NCBI GenBank assembly: GCA_002348095.1
Contig: DDYT01000031.1
Span: 1-35,419 of the forward strand
From: Erysipelotrichaceae bacterium UBA2227
GTDB lineage: Bacteria > Bacillota_I > Bacilli_A > Erysipelotrichales > Erysipelotrichaceae
DNA length: 35,419 nt
Direction of reading: 5' to 3'
The notes beneath the pieces were generated by a model. The model saw only the letters and a list, made by a program, of their open reading frames with translations, searched no databases and was not told the origin of the DNA. Positions within the stretch are counted from its first letter, which is position 1; every line of letters starts with the position of its first letter. Below are positions 16,693 to 23,292 of this stretch, piece by piece. The translations under genes were made by a program, and so were the position numbers.

Positions 16693-16708
16693 TAGAGATG
16701 TTTCTCTA
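16693..16708 (-). promoter_or_regulatory. 5' stem-loop of the mtlA transcript
   Basis: TAGAGA and TCTCTA pair around TGTT exactly at the predicted 5' end of the mtlA message, about 25 nt before the ribosome site. A 5'-terminal hairpin of this kind would be expected to stabilise the transcript; it has no U-run and is not a terminator. Confidence 0.4.
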
Positions 16709-16715
16709 CACTTTC

Positions 16716-16744
16716 AGTATAGTGGCAGCGTTTTCAACAATCAA
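16716..16744 (-). promoter_or_regulatory. mtlA promoter
   Basis: On the minus strand TTGATT (16744-16739) and TATACT (16721-16716) are 17 bp apart, about 47 bp before the mtlA start. Confidence 0.65.
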
Positions 16745-16795
16745 TTTATAGAAATGTAAGGTTGTCAGTAGCCAATGATGACAGGATTAGGGAAT

Positions 16796-16815
16796 GAAAA
16801 AGGGGTTGCCCCCTT
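16796..16815 (-). terminator. terminator of the HTH-M20D-NYN operon
   Basis: In the minus-strand transcript the stop codon of the NYN gene runs straight into a GGGG-GCAA-CCCC hairpin followed by five T. The hairpin is short but GC-only. Confidence 0.75.
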
Positions 16816-17557
16816 AACCTGTATTACCATTTCGATTGCGAATAAAGACATGTTTGATGTTGGTCTTCCCGCTGCGACGTTCATCTATTTCAAACACTTT
16901 CAGGTTTTTGACCAATGCCGTCAGTTTCTGAAATCCATAGTTACGGGGGTCAAAATCCGGTTTCTTCTTCATCAGGAAGGTTCCGACCTCACCTAAGAAG
17001 GCGTATCCGTTATCATCCGCCAAATCCTCAATCGCGCTGGATATCAGACTGATGACCTCTCGTCTGGCCTTCTCAGACATGCTCACTTTTTCCGGACTTT
17101 CTTTTTTAGCGGTCAGCTTATCGATGACTTCCACATAAATAAACTTATCGCAGGCAACGATGAAAGGGTTGGGTGTTTTCTTTTCACCGATCCCGATGAC
17201 CCGCTTGCCTGCTTCACGTAAACGGATGGCCAGTCGGGTAAAATCGCTGTCCGAAGATACGATGCAAAAACCTTCGATATTTTGCGAATAAAGAATATCC
17301 ATCGCATCAATGATCATCGCACTGTCAGTCGCATTTTTCCCCGTCGTATAGCCATATTGTTGGATCGGGGTGATTGCATTTTCTAAAAGCACCGGCTTCC
17401 AGCCGCTTAGGTTCGGCTTGGTCCAGTCCCCATAGATGCGCTTGATATAAGGAGTTCCGTAGAGCGCAATTTCCTCCATTACATTCTTTATATTGGCATA
17501 GGGTACATTATCTGCGTCAATCAGTACCGCCAACCGTAAATCTTCTCTCATTTCCAT
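16814..17557 (-). CDS. NYN-domain (LabA/PIN-like) protein with C-terminal OST-HTH/LOTUS domain
   Basis: This 247-residue protein probably acts on RNA. The N-terminal NYN domain (about 8-148) has the acidic cluster of the PIN-like nuclease fold: LIDADN (Asp14, Asp16), TDSAMIIDAM (Asp78) and VSSDSDF (Asp103, Asp105). The C-terminal part (about 163-240; YAFLGEVGTFLMKKKPDFDP then YGFQKLTALVKNL) matches the LOTUS/OST-HTH winged-helix, which binds RNA. The frame is open 18 codons further to a TTG that overlaps the M20D stop, but GGTGA before the ATG at 17557 makes that start preferable. It is the third gene of a minus-strand operon behind an HTH-like gene and an amidohydrolase. Its target is unknown. 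Confidence 0.85.
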   Translation of the reverse strand: MEMREDLRLAVLIDADNVPYANIKNVMEEIALYGTPYIKRIYGDWTKPNLSGWKPVLLENAITPIQQYGYTTGKNATDSAMIIDAMDILYSQNIEGFCIVSSDSDFTRLAIRLREAGKRVIGIGEKKTPNPFIVACDKFIYVEVIDKLTAKKESPEKVSMSEKARREVISLISSAIEDLADDNGYAFLGEVGTFLMKKKPDFDPRNYGFQKLTALVKNLKVFEIDERRSGKTNIKHVFIRNRNGNTG

Positions 17558-17607
17558 TTGTTTCACCAAATTCCTTATCTCTATTTTCGTTGATGGTCTT
17601 CGTTGTG

Positions 17608-18777
17608 TCAATCGTTATTCAAAAAGTCAAGGGCACACTGGGCCAATCCCTTTCCTAAGACTGACAGATTTTTGTCATCCCAAGCAAACTTCGGGTGGTG
17701 ATGCGAGATCGGCTCATTTACGTTCTTCGCAATACCTACATAAATAAACGCGGAAGGCACCCTTTGGGCGATATAAGCAAAGTCCTCCCCGCCCATGCTA
17801 GGAGCAACGATTTCTGAAACATTTTCTTCACCCAGAATTTTCGAAAAGGCATGTTTCGCAACGTCAACAGCACGATCCGAATTGATCAGTACCGGATATT
17901 TCCGGATGACATCGGCTTCGACCTGTGCACCGTAAGCAGCACCGACTCCTTGTGCTATCTGAGTCAGATGTCTGGCTACCAGTTCGCGATTTTCTTCGGA
18001 CAATGTACGAATCGTTCCGGTAAGCACAGCTAGATTACTGATGATGTTGAATGCGCTGCCGCTGTTGAAGGTAGCGACCGTGACGACCGCTGATTCCAAG
18101 GGATTCACATTGCGGCTGACGATGGATTGCATCGCAACAACGATTTGTGAAGCCGCAACGATCGGATCGACCGTCATGTGCGGATAAGCTCCATGACCGC
18201 CTTTGCCGGTTACGGTTATCTTAAATTCGTCCGGGGCTGCCATCATGGCTCCATATCGGTATCCGGCAGTCCCTTCCAAAGCACTTCCCCATAAGTGACA
18301 GCCAAAAGCCATATCAACACCATTCAAAATTCCTTCTTCAATCATCGGCAGTGCCCCGCCAACCGTCTCTTCGGCCGGTTGAAACATGAGTTTCACGGTT
18401 CCGCACAGTTCGGCTTTCATATCATTCAGTATGGCTCCGGCAAGCAAAAGCCCGGCCGTATGTCCGTCGTGTCCGCAAGCATGCATCCTTCCCGGAATTT
18501 TTGATACGATCGGATTGTCAGGATCTTCATCCATGGCTAACGCATCCATATCTCCGCGAAGCAGAACCGTTTTCCCCGGCTTATCTCCAATGATCGTTGC
18601 CAAAACTCCGGTCTTCGCAATTCCCCGGACATAAGGTATACCCAACTTGTCCAGAAAGTCTGTTACTGTCTGGCTTGTTTGAATCTCTTCAAACCCGATT
18701 TCCGGAAACTGATGAATGAGATGTCGGATAGCGATGATTTCAGATTCATACTTCTTTGCTAGTTCATTGATGTTCAT
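17608..18777 (-). CDS. M20D-family amidohydrolase
   Basis: This 389-residue metal-dependent hydrolase removes acyl groups from N-acyl amino acids or related amides; the family includes hippurate hydrolase, N-acetyl-diaminopimelate deacetylase and IAA-amino acid hydrolase. The metal and catalytic motifs are RGDMDAL (74-80), HACGHDGHTA with Cys101 and His103, QPAEE (Glu136 and Glu137), CHLWG with His161, and a late HHHPKF. A dimerisation lid with GKGGHGAYPH is present. No signal peptide is seen. An AAAGGA site precedes the start. It begins 13 bp after the HTH-like gene, and the NYN gene follows, so all three are likely one transcript. Which amide it cleaves cannot be told. Confidence 0.92.
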   Translation of the reverse strand: MNINELAKKYESEIIAIRHLIHQFPEIGFEEIQTSQTVTDFLDKLGIPYVRGIAKTGVLATIIGDKPGKTVLLRGDMDALAMDEDPDNPIVSKIPGRMHACGHDGHTAGLLLAGAILNDMKAELCGTVKLMFQPAEETVGGALPMIEEGILNGVDMAFGCHLWGSALEGTAGYRYGAMMAAPDEFKITVTGKGGHGAYPHMTVDPIVAASQIVVAMQSIVSRNVNPLESAVVTVATFNSGSAFNIISNLAVLTGTIRTLSEENRELVARHLTQIAQGVGAAYGAQVEADVIRKYPVLINSDRAVDVAKHAFSKILGEENVSEIVAPSMGGEDFAYIAQRVPSAFIYVGIAKNVNEPISHHHPKFAWDDKNLSVLGKGLAQCALDFLNND

Positions 18778-18790
18778 AAGATGTCCTTTT

Positions 18791-19270
18791 CTAACTCAGA
18801 TTGTAATCAGCCAATTCATGCAACAAGTATTTGACCGTCGTCCAATCGAATATATTGTGCATCAGGCAGTAAATAATGACCAAATCCTTTTTATCGGTCC
18901 AGTCAAAGGTATATCCGCCGATCCCAAGCAGCAGACTGGCATCAAGATAATCCAATTTTAATGCTATCACACATTTGATGGCTGTCTTTCGGCTGACCTG
19001 ATGGTCGGGATCTTGAAGATTCGAGTATACCTGAGGGCTGATTTCAGCCGCATTGTAAAAGTCTGGCGGACTTTTATATCCGGCACGTTTGATCATCAGT
19101 TCGAGGATATCGAAAAAGCGGTGCGGTTTGGATGCCCAATCCAACGCCTGTTCCCTGCGACTCGGATTCTGGATCGTCGGATTCAAAATCAGCTGTACGG
19201 GAAGCTGTTTATGCAAGTCTGTATTCGTCATAAACCGGATCACTTTATTTTTCGTTTCTTCATACGACAT
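18791..19270 (-). CDS. small protein with XRE-like helix-turn-helix region
   Basis: I do not recognise a named family for this 159-residue protein. The first 45 residues are polar. Residues 50-66 (HRFFDILELMIKRAGYK) lead into a region that reads as an XRE-like HTH (about 68-120): PPDFYNAAEISPQVYSNLQ then a serine-lysine-threonine turn and AIKCVIALKLDYLDASLLL, ending in GIGGY. A similar fold occurs in small regulatory proteins of bacterial conflict and stress loci. It is the first gene of the operon with the M20D and NYN genes and divergent from the VWA-protease operon. A perfect 17-bp dyad lies between the two promoters, so it could be the shared regulator (inference). Its own promoter has an extended -10. 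Confidence 0.75.
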   Translation of the reverse strand: MSYEETKNKVIRFMTNTDLHKQLPVQLILNPTIQNPSRREQALDWASKPHRFFDILELMIKRAGYKSPPDFYNAAEISPQVYSNLQDPDHQVSRKTAIKCVIALKLDYLDASLLLGIGGYTFDWTDKKDLVIIYCLMHNIFDWTTVKYLLHELADYNLS

Positions 19271-19294
19271 AAAAGTTCCACTCTTTCTACCCTG

Positions 19295-19300
19295 ATTATA
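19295..19300 (-). promoter_or_regulatory. extended -10 of the HTH-M20D-NYN operon
   Basis: On the minus strand TGG followed by TATAAT lies 25 bp before the HTH-gene start. No good -35 is visible, but a TGn extension often compensates for that. The 17-bp dyad begins 23 bp upstream of this -10. Confidence 0.6.
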
Positions 19301-19323
19301 CCATATTCATCACTTTGTGAAAT

Positions 19324-19340
19324 TTCAATTGGCAATTGAA
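19324..19340. promoter_or_regulatory. perfect 17-bp dyad between divergent operons, candidate operator
   Basis: TTCAATTG-G-CAATTGAA is a perfect 8-1-8 inverted repeat. It lies just upstream of the -35 region of the minus-strand HTH operon and overlaps the -35 position of the plus-strand VWA-protease operon (-10 TATACT at 19362-19367). The location suits a factor controlling both directions. Confidence 0.6.
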
Positions 19341-19361
19341 GTATTGAATGAGTCAAAATCC

Positions 19362-19367
19362 TATACT
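19362..19367 (+). promoter_or_regulatory. -10 element of the VWA-protease operon
   Basis: TATACT lies 28 bp before the start codon and downstream of the dyad. The -35 position (about 19339-19344) has no consensus match, which suggests dependence on an activator or a regulated weak promoter. Confidence 0.45.
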
Positions 19368-19395
19368 ACTGCTGTAAGGACTAAGGAGGTTCACG

Positions 19396-20619
19396 ATGAA
19401 CGAAAAAAACCAACCAAGCAAATGTGCTCACGTACTGCTCGTCTTAGACCGGTCCGGCTCTATGAACAGCACTCGCCAGCAAACCATCCAAAGCGTCAAC
19501 TCATTTCTGTCGATCCAAAGGGAGAGTGACGTCGAAACCCATATGACTACCTGTTTATTCAATGATCAAGTTAAGATCAATCCTTCAAAACAAGTAAATG
19601 AAGTCCAAGATTTTACCGCCTCAGATTACCATTGTGACGGAACTACCGCACTGTATGATGCCATCGGACACACGATTACGCACCATCAGCCGAAGGACGG
19701 TGAACTGACTCTGGTTGCCATTATGACCGATGGTATGGAAAATGCAAGCAAAGAGTATTCGCTTGCGAATGTCCGAAAGCTGATAGAAGAGAAAACAAAG
19801 GAAGGGTGGCAGTTTCAGTTTCTTGGTGCTGACTTGTCGCACAGCCAGGATGCCGATGATCTTGGCATTAAAAAGGATCAGCAGATGTATTTCAAAAAGT
19901 CTGAGATGAAGAAGGCCGTCGATGATGTATCGCAAAATTTCAATCGAAGCAAACTGTACCCGCGTTTCCTTACCGCTGATCAGTTATGTCTGTTGGATGA
20001 TAGTGATCGAAGAGTCATCGTCGATACCGGTTCTCCGATTTCGATGTCGGATGTCGGTCAGTTGCAATTGTTTGATGATTTTTATGCAAGAGGAAGTCAC
20101 GATCTTCTGCCCATGATCCAGAAGTATCTGTCCAACCGGATATCCGGCTTGATGGGCATGGATATCTTAAGTCGATATGATTTACGGTTGAAATTTGACC
20201 GACGTGTCGGACGCTGGATCGTTGAGCAGTGGAAAGAAGACAGTGATTATGCAGATGCATTTTGTGTTGAATACTATGGCGGTGTCCCCGTAGTTGAAGC
20301 AACGGTCGACGGACTGCGTGGCAAGTTCTTTCTTGACAGCGGCGCAACCATTTCGTTTCTAAAGAAAAACCGAATCAATGGGCAGCCGTTTGTCGGGGAA
20401 GCCGAGGATTTCTTTCCGACCCTGGGCATCTTCTCAACCGATTTATATCGTTGCGAACTTAAGTTCGCACATCGCACATTTACAGACTCAATGGGTGTAA
20501 TGCCCATGGGTCTGGAAGTTTTGATCCCTAATTGGATCGATGGGATCATCGGACTTAACATATTGAAAGATACGACGATCAATTTCGGCTTTAAGTCCAA
20601 TCGTTTCAGTTTACAGTAA
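19396..20619 (+). CDS. von Willebrand A domain fused to a tandem retropepsin-like aspartic protease
   Basis: This 407-residue protein has no signal peptide or membrane helix. Residues about 8-180 form a VWA domain with a complete MIDAS metal site: DRSGS (Asp18, Ser20, Ser22), Thr84 in DGTTALYDAI and Asp112 in MTDGMEN. The remainder carries two aspartic-protease-like lobes. Lobe 1 has IVDTGSPIS (Asp210) and ends with GLMGMDIL (251-258). Lobe 2 has FLDSGATIS (Asp314) and ends with DGIIGLNIL (382-390). Each is the D(T/S)G plus hydrophobic-Gly pair of the retropepsin fold, so one chain could form a pepsin-like two-Asp site. AAGGAGG before the ATG fixes the start. It is the first gene of the operon with the ADP-ribosylglycohydrolases, which starts 18 bp later. 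Protease activity is inferred; both lobes could be binding folds. Confidence 0.82.
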   Translation: MNEKNQPSKCAHVLLVLDRSGSMNSTRQQTIQSVNSFLSIQRESDVETHMTTCLFNDQVKINPSKQVNEVQDFTASDYHCDGTTALYDAIGHTITHHQPKDGELTLVAIMTDGMENASKEYSLANVRKLIEEKTKEGWQFQFLGADLSHSQDADDLGIKKDQQMYFKKSEMKKAVDDVSQNFNRSKLYPRFLTADQLCLLDDSDRRVIVDTGSPISMSDVGQLQLFDDFYARGSHDLLPMIQKYLSNRISGLMGMDILSRYDLRLKFDRRVGRWIVEQWKEDSDYADAFCVEYYGGVPVVEATVDGLRGKFFLDSGATISFLKKNRINGQPFVGEAEDFFPTLGIFSTDLYRCELKFAHRTFTDSMGVMPMGLEVLIPNWIDGIIGLNILKDTTINFGFKSNRFSLQ

Positions 20620-20637
20620 GAAAGAGAGGAACATTTT

Positions 20638-21408
20638 ATGAAAGGTTCTATCGTCGGCGATGTGGTCGGCTCGATATACGAGTTTCGAAACAATAAGTCG
20701 ACATCATTTCCGCTATTTACCAATCGTTGCAAATACACCGATGATTCGGTCATGTCTATCGCTACGATGGACGCTTTGATGAACAGGCTGAGCTTCGCAA
20801 CGGCCTACAAACGCTGGTATGCCAAGTATCCCAAAGCCGGATACGGCCCCAGTTTCCGACGCTGGGCGCAATCCGGCAGTTATTCCCCTTACAACAGCTA
20901 TGGCAACGGTTCGGCGATGCGCGTGGCAGCGGTTGCCTGGTGGGCTAAGAGTCTCGAGGAGACGCTAAAGTTGGCCAAGGAATCTGCCGAGGTTACGCAC
21001 AATCATCCGGAGGGCATTAAGGGAGCACAGGCAACGGCCGCCGCCATATATCTGGCAAAAACCGGATCGAACAAGGAGCAGATCAAGCAGTACATTGAAA
21101 AGACCTTCGGATATTATCTTGATGAATCCACGGATTCTATCCGGAGTTGGTATCGATACGATGTTTCGTGCCAGGGTACCTGCCCTCAGGCAATCCGCTG
21201 TTTCCTGGAGTCCAATGATTTCGAACACGCGATCCGTCTGGCGGTGTCGATTGGCGGAGATACCGATACGATCGCCTGTATTACCGGGTCGATCGCTGAG
21301 GCCATGTACGGCATTCCGACCGACATCGAACAACAGGCGATGCGTCGCTTGCCCGCCGATTTAAAAGCCGTGGTGGATCAGTTTTATCTGAAGAATCAGG
21401 GTCGATAA
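20638..21408 (+). CDS. ADP-ribosylglycohydrolase family protein (DraG-like), copy 1
   Basis: This 256-residue all-helical enzyme of the DraG/ARH family should remove ADP-ribose from proteins, nucleic acids or small molecules using two magnesium ions. Metal-binding motifs are GDVVGS (7-12), YTDDS (Asp35, Asp36) and GGDTDT (Asp208, Asp210, Thr211). SYGNGSAMR (88-95) and THNHPEGIKGA are also family marks. GAGAGG precedes the ATG. Its stop overlaps the start of the next gene by one base (TAATG). It aligns with the second DraG gene at 22278 without gaps over about 240 residues, and by eye more than half the positions are identical, so the two arose by duplication. No ADP-ribosyltransferase gene is in the window. 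Confidence 0.92.
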   Translation: MKGSIVGDVVGSIYEFRNNKSTSFPLFTNRCKYTDDSVMSIATMDALMNRLSFATAYKRWYAKYPKAGYGPSFRRWAQSGSYSPYNSYGNGSAMRVAAVAWWAKSLEETLKLAKESAEVTHNHPEGIKGAQATAAAIYLAKTGSNKEQIKQYIEKTFGYYLDESTDSIRSWYRYDVSCQGTCPQAIRCFLESNDFEHAIRLAVSIGGDTDTIACITGSIAEAMYGIPTDIEQQAMRRLPADLKAVVDQFYLKNQGR

Positions 21409-22232
21409 TGCAACAGGAAGAACACGATCCCCGAATTATCCATTCACTGATGCTGATCAAAGTGCGTGAGCTCCTTCAACGGGCTTTCTATCAGCGGGAT
21501 GAGAGAACCTTGTGGGCCATTGCTTCTATGATCGGTGTCTTTGAAAGTGAGCTAAAGGATATAAACGTCGGCACAGAAATATTTGAGAGTTTTATATTTA
21601 AGATGGACTGGCATTATGAAAATGGTATCCCGCTGTATATTCAGCGGGGTATGGCCCGTCCGAAGGATTCAACAAAGAGACGTCATATCGCATTGATCTT
21701 CACCTCCGGCTTTATGCAGGAAATGAGTGAAGTCATGATGTTCGAGCCTGCGATCGATGGTGAGATGCCTATGATCGAAAGAGTCTTCATATTACCTAGG
21801 GATCAGTGTGAAGTCGAAATTTATGACAAACCGATTCTTACATATCAACAGCTGCATTCGATCGCATTGGATGTCGCCAAAAATGAGTTAACGCAGATCG
21901 GGTTTGAGATTCAAGAGATTGTATTTGAGTCCGGCAAACCGATACATATCCTCGCCCTGCGCGAAGGAGTCACTTGGGGGATCGCCGTTGATGCTGCCTT
22001 TTATCCAAACATTCATAAATGTCTGATCGATGAGGATTTTATATTGGCAGAGGCTGCTGTTATCGGAGTAGATCGGGTCGGATTCTATTTTGTCGGATTG
22101 ATCAACTTCAACGGATCTGAGGAATATTTTACCCATGATCTCACAAACTTTACAGTAATTCAGAAGAGATTCATCCCATTGGCAAAAAAGAAACCCACCA
22201 CACAGACAGAAAGCAGCCCTTGGGTAAACTGA
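21408..22232 (+). CDS. conserved-looking protein of unknown family
   Basis: I do not recognise this 274-residue soluble protein. The N-terminal 80 residues are helical and charged (VRELLQRAFYQRDERTLWAI), and the rest appears mixed alpha/beta with several hydrophobic strands (RHIALIFTSGFM, GFEIQEIVFESGKPIHILAL, VGFYFVGLINFNG). No transmembrane helix, signal peptide or catalytic motif stands out. The C-terminus is polar and lysine-rich. It is translationally coupled to the upstream DraG gene through TAATG and sits between the two DraG copies. A partner, target or inhibitor of those enzymes is the simplest reading (inference). The codon pattern matches the neighbours. A terminator-like hairpin overlaps its stop codon. 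Confidence 0.75.
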   Translation: MQQEEHDPRIIHSLMLIKVRELLQRAFYQRDERTLWAIASMIGVFESELKDINVGTEIFESFIFKMDWHYENGIPLYIQRGMARPKDSTKRRHIALIFTSGFMQEMSEVMMFEPAIDGEMPMIERVFILPRDQCEVEIYDKPILTYQQLHSIALDVAKNELTQIGFEIQEIVFESGKPIHILALREGVTWGIAVDAAFYPNIHKCLIDEDFILAEAAVIGVDRVGFYFVGLINFNGSEEYFTHDLTNFTVIQKRFIPLAKKKPTTQTESSPWVN

Positions 22233-22246
22233 CCGGCTGCTTTTGC
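22210..22246 (+). terminator. terminator-like hairpin at the end of the unknown gene
   Basis: AAAGCAGCC (22210-22218) pairs with GGCTGCTTT (22235-22243) around a 16-base loop containing the stop codon, followed by TTTTGCTTT. It could be a partial terminator lowering expression of the second DraG gene, which has a TATAAT at 22249-22254 that may provide its own weak promoter. Confidence 0.55.
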
Positions 22247-22277
22247 TTTATAATAGACTATAAAAGGAGGGGTTTTT

Positions 22278-23108
22278 ATGTGGGGAGCAATCATAGGTGA
22301 TGTCATTGGTTCATTGTTTGAGAAGTTCAATCATAAGAGCAAGGATTTTGAGCTGTTTCATTCGCTATCCCATTATACTGATGATACGGTCATGACGATT
22401 GCGACCATGGATGCCTTACTTCATAACATACCTTTTGAAACTGCGTACAAATCGTGGTACCGCAAGTATCCCAAAGCCGGGTTCGGCGAGCGTTTTCGTG
22501 AATGGGGAAAAAGTGATTCACCGATCCCACTCAACAGTTACGGTAACGGTTCAGCCATGCGGGTTTCACCGGTTGCATATTGGAAATCATCGCTCTTTGA
22601 GGTTCAAGAGTTGGCTCGATTGTCGGCTATCGGAACTCATGGGCATCCGGAAGGGTTCAAAGGTGCACAGGCCGTCGCTTCCGCAATCTTTCTTTCAAAA
22701 CAGAAGAAAAGCAAAGAAGAAATAAAGCAGTACATTGAGGAAACGTATAAGTATGACTTAAGTGAATCCACCGACAGTATCCGGTCTTTGTATAAGTTTG
22801 ATGTGACATGCCAAGGTTCAGTCCCGCAGGCAATCCGTTGTTTCTATGAGTCTGAAAACTTTGAGGATGCCATCCGGCTGGCCATATCGATCGGCGGAGA
22901 TTCGGATACGATTGCCTGTATGACGGGATCGATTTCGGAAGCATATTATCCGATCGATCCGAAGATCAAACAGAACGCATTGAATCGGTTGCCCAAGGAA
23001 ATGGTTGAGGTGTTTGCTTCGTTTCTTAAAGCCACCAATCAGCTGACACAACAAGATCAACGCATATTCGATCAGTATCAATCACCAAGATTTCGTAATG
23101 TGCAATAA
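22278..23108 (+). CDS. ADP-ribosylglycohydrolase family protein (DraG-like), copy 2
   Basis: This 276-residue paralogue of the gene at 20638 keeps the same metal motifs: GDVIGS (7-12), YTDDT (Asp35, Asp36) and GGDSDT (Asp208, Asp210). SYGNGSAMR and THGHPEGFKGA are also kept, so both copies look active. It has about 20 extra polar residues at the C-terminus (QQDQRIFDQYQSPRF). AGGAGGGG before the ATG is a strong ribosome site. It is separated from the upstream gene by a hairpin and a possible -10, so it may be expressed independently. Expected activity is hydrolysis of an ADP-ribosyl bond; the substrate (protein residue, nucleic acid or free metabolite) is not decidable. Confidence 0.92.
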   Translation: MWGAIIGDVIGSLFEKFNHKSKDFELFHSLSHYTDDTVMTIATMDALLHNIPFETAYKSWYRKYPKAGFGERFREWGKSDSPIPLNSYGNGSAMRVSPVAYWKSSLFEVQELARLSAIGTHGHPEGFKGAQAVASAIFLSKQKKSKEEIKQYIEETYKYDLSESTDSIRSLYKFDVTCQGSVPQAIRCFYESENFEDAIRLAISIGGDSDTIACMTGSISEAYYPIDPKIKQNALNRLPKEMVEVFASFLKATNQLTQQDQRIFDQYQSPRFRNVQ

Positions 23109-23136
23109 AAAACAGCTCGGTTGAGCTGTTTTATTT
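23107..23136. terminator. bidirectional terminator between DraG copy 2 and tRNA-Leu
   Basis: AACAGCTC-GGTT-GAGCTGTT is a perfect 8-bp hairpin with an A-run on one side and TTATTT on the other. It ends the plus-strand operon at its stop codon and also lies just behind the 3' end of the minus-strand tRNA. Confidence 0.88.
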
Positions 23137-23141
23137 GCGAC

Positions 23142-23224
23142 TGGTGCACCAGGTGGGACTCGAACCCACACGGTCGCCCATACGCGCCTGAAGCGTACGC
23201 GTCTGCCAATTCCGCCACTGGTGC
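23142..23224 (-). tRNA. tRNA-Leu (anticodon CAG)
   Basis: The minus strand gives a complete class II tRNA of 83 nt including an encoded CCA end. The acceptor arm is GCACCAG paired with CTGGTGC. The anticodon stem TACGC/GCGTA holds the loop TTCAGGC with anticodon CAG. A long variable arm (TGGGCGACCGT) follows, and then a T-arm GTGGG-TTCGAGT-CCCAC. It reads CUG leucine codons. It has its own promoter and shares a terminator with the convergent operon. Confidence 0.96.
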
Positions 23225-23228
23225 ATTT

Positions 23229-23273
23229 TCTTGAGTCCTTTTATATTATATGCAAATGCGGACTCAAGAGCAA
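23229..23273 (-). promoter_or_regulatory. tRNA-Leu promoter enclosed by a 10-bp inverted repeat
   Basis: On the minus strand TTGCTC (23273-23268) and TATAAT (23250-23245) are 17 bp apart. A perfect 10-bp inverted repeat, TCTTGAGTCC (23229-23238) and GGACTCAAGA (23260-23269), encloses the -10, with one arm near the transcription start and the other next to the -35. Confidence 0.7.
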
Positions 23274-23292
23274 CAATAAAATGAAAAATCCG

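Noticed and set aside
20638..23108. Toxin-antitoxin module of the DarT-DarG kind
   Set aside because: No ADP-ribosyltransferase and no macrodomain gene is present; the hydrolases are DraG-type instead.
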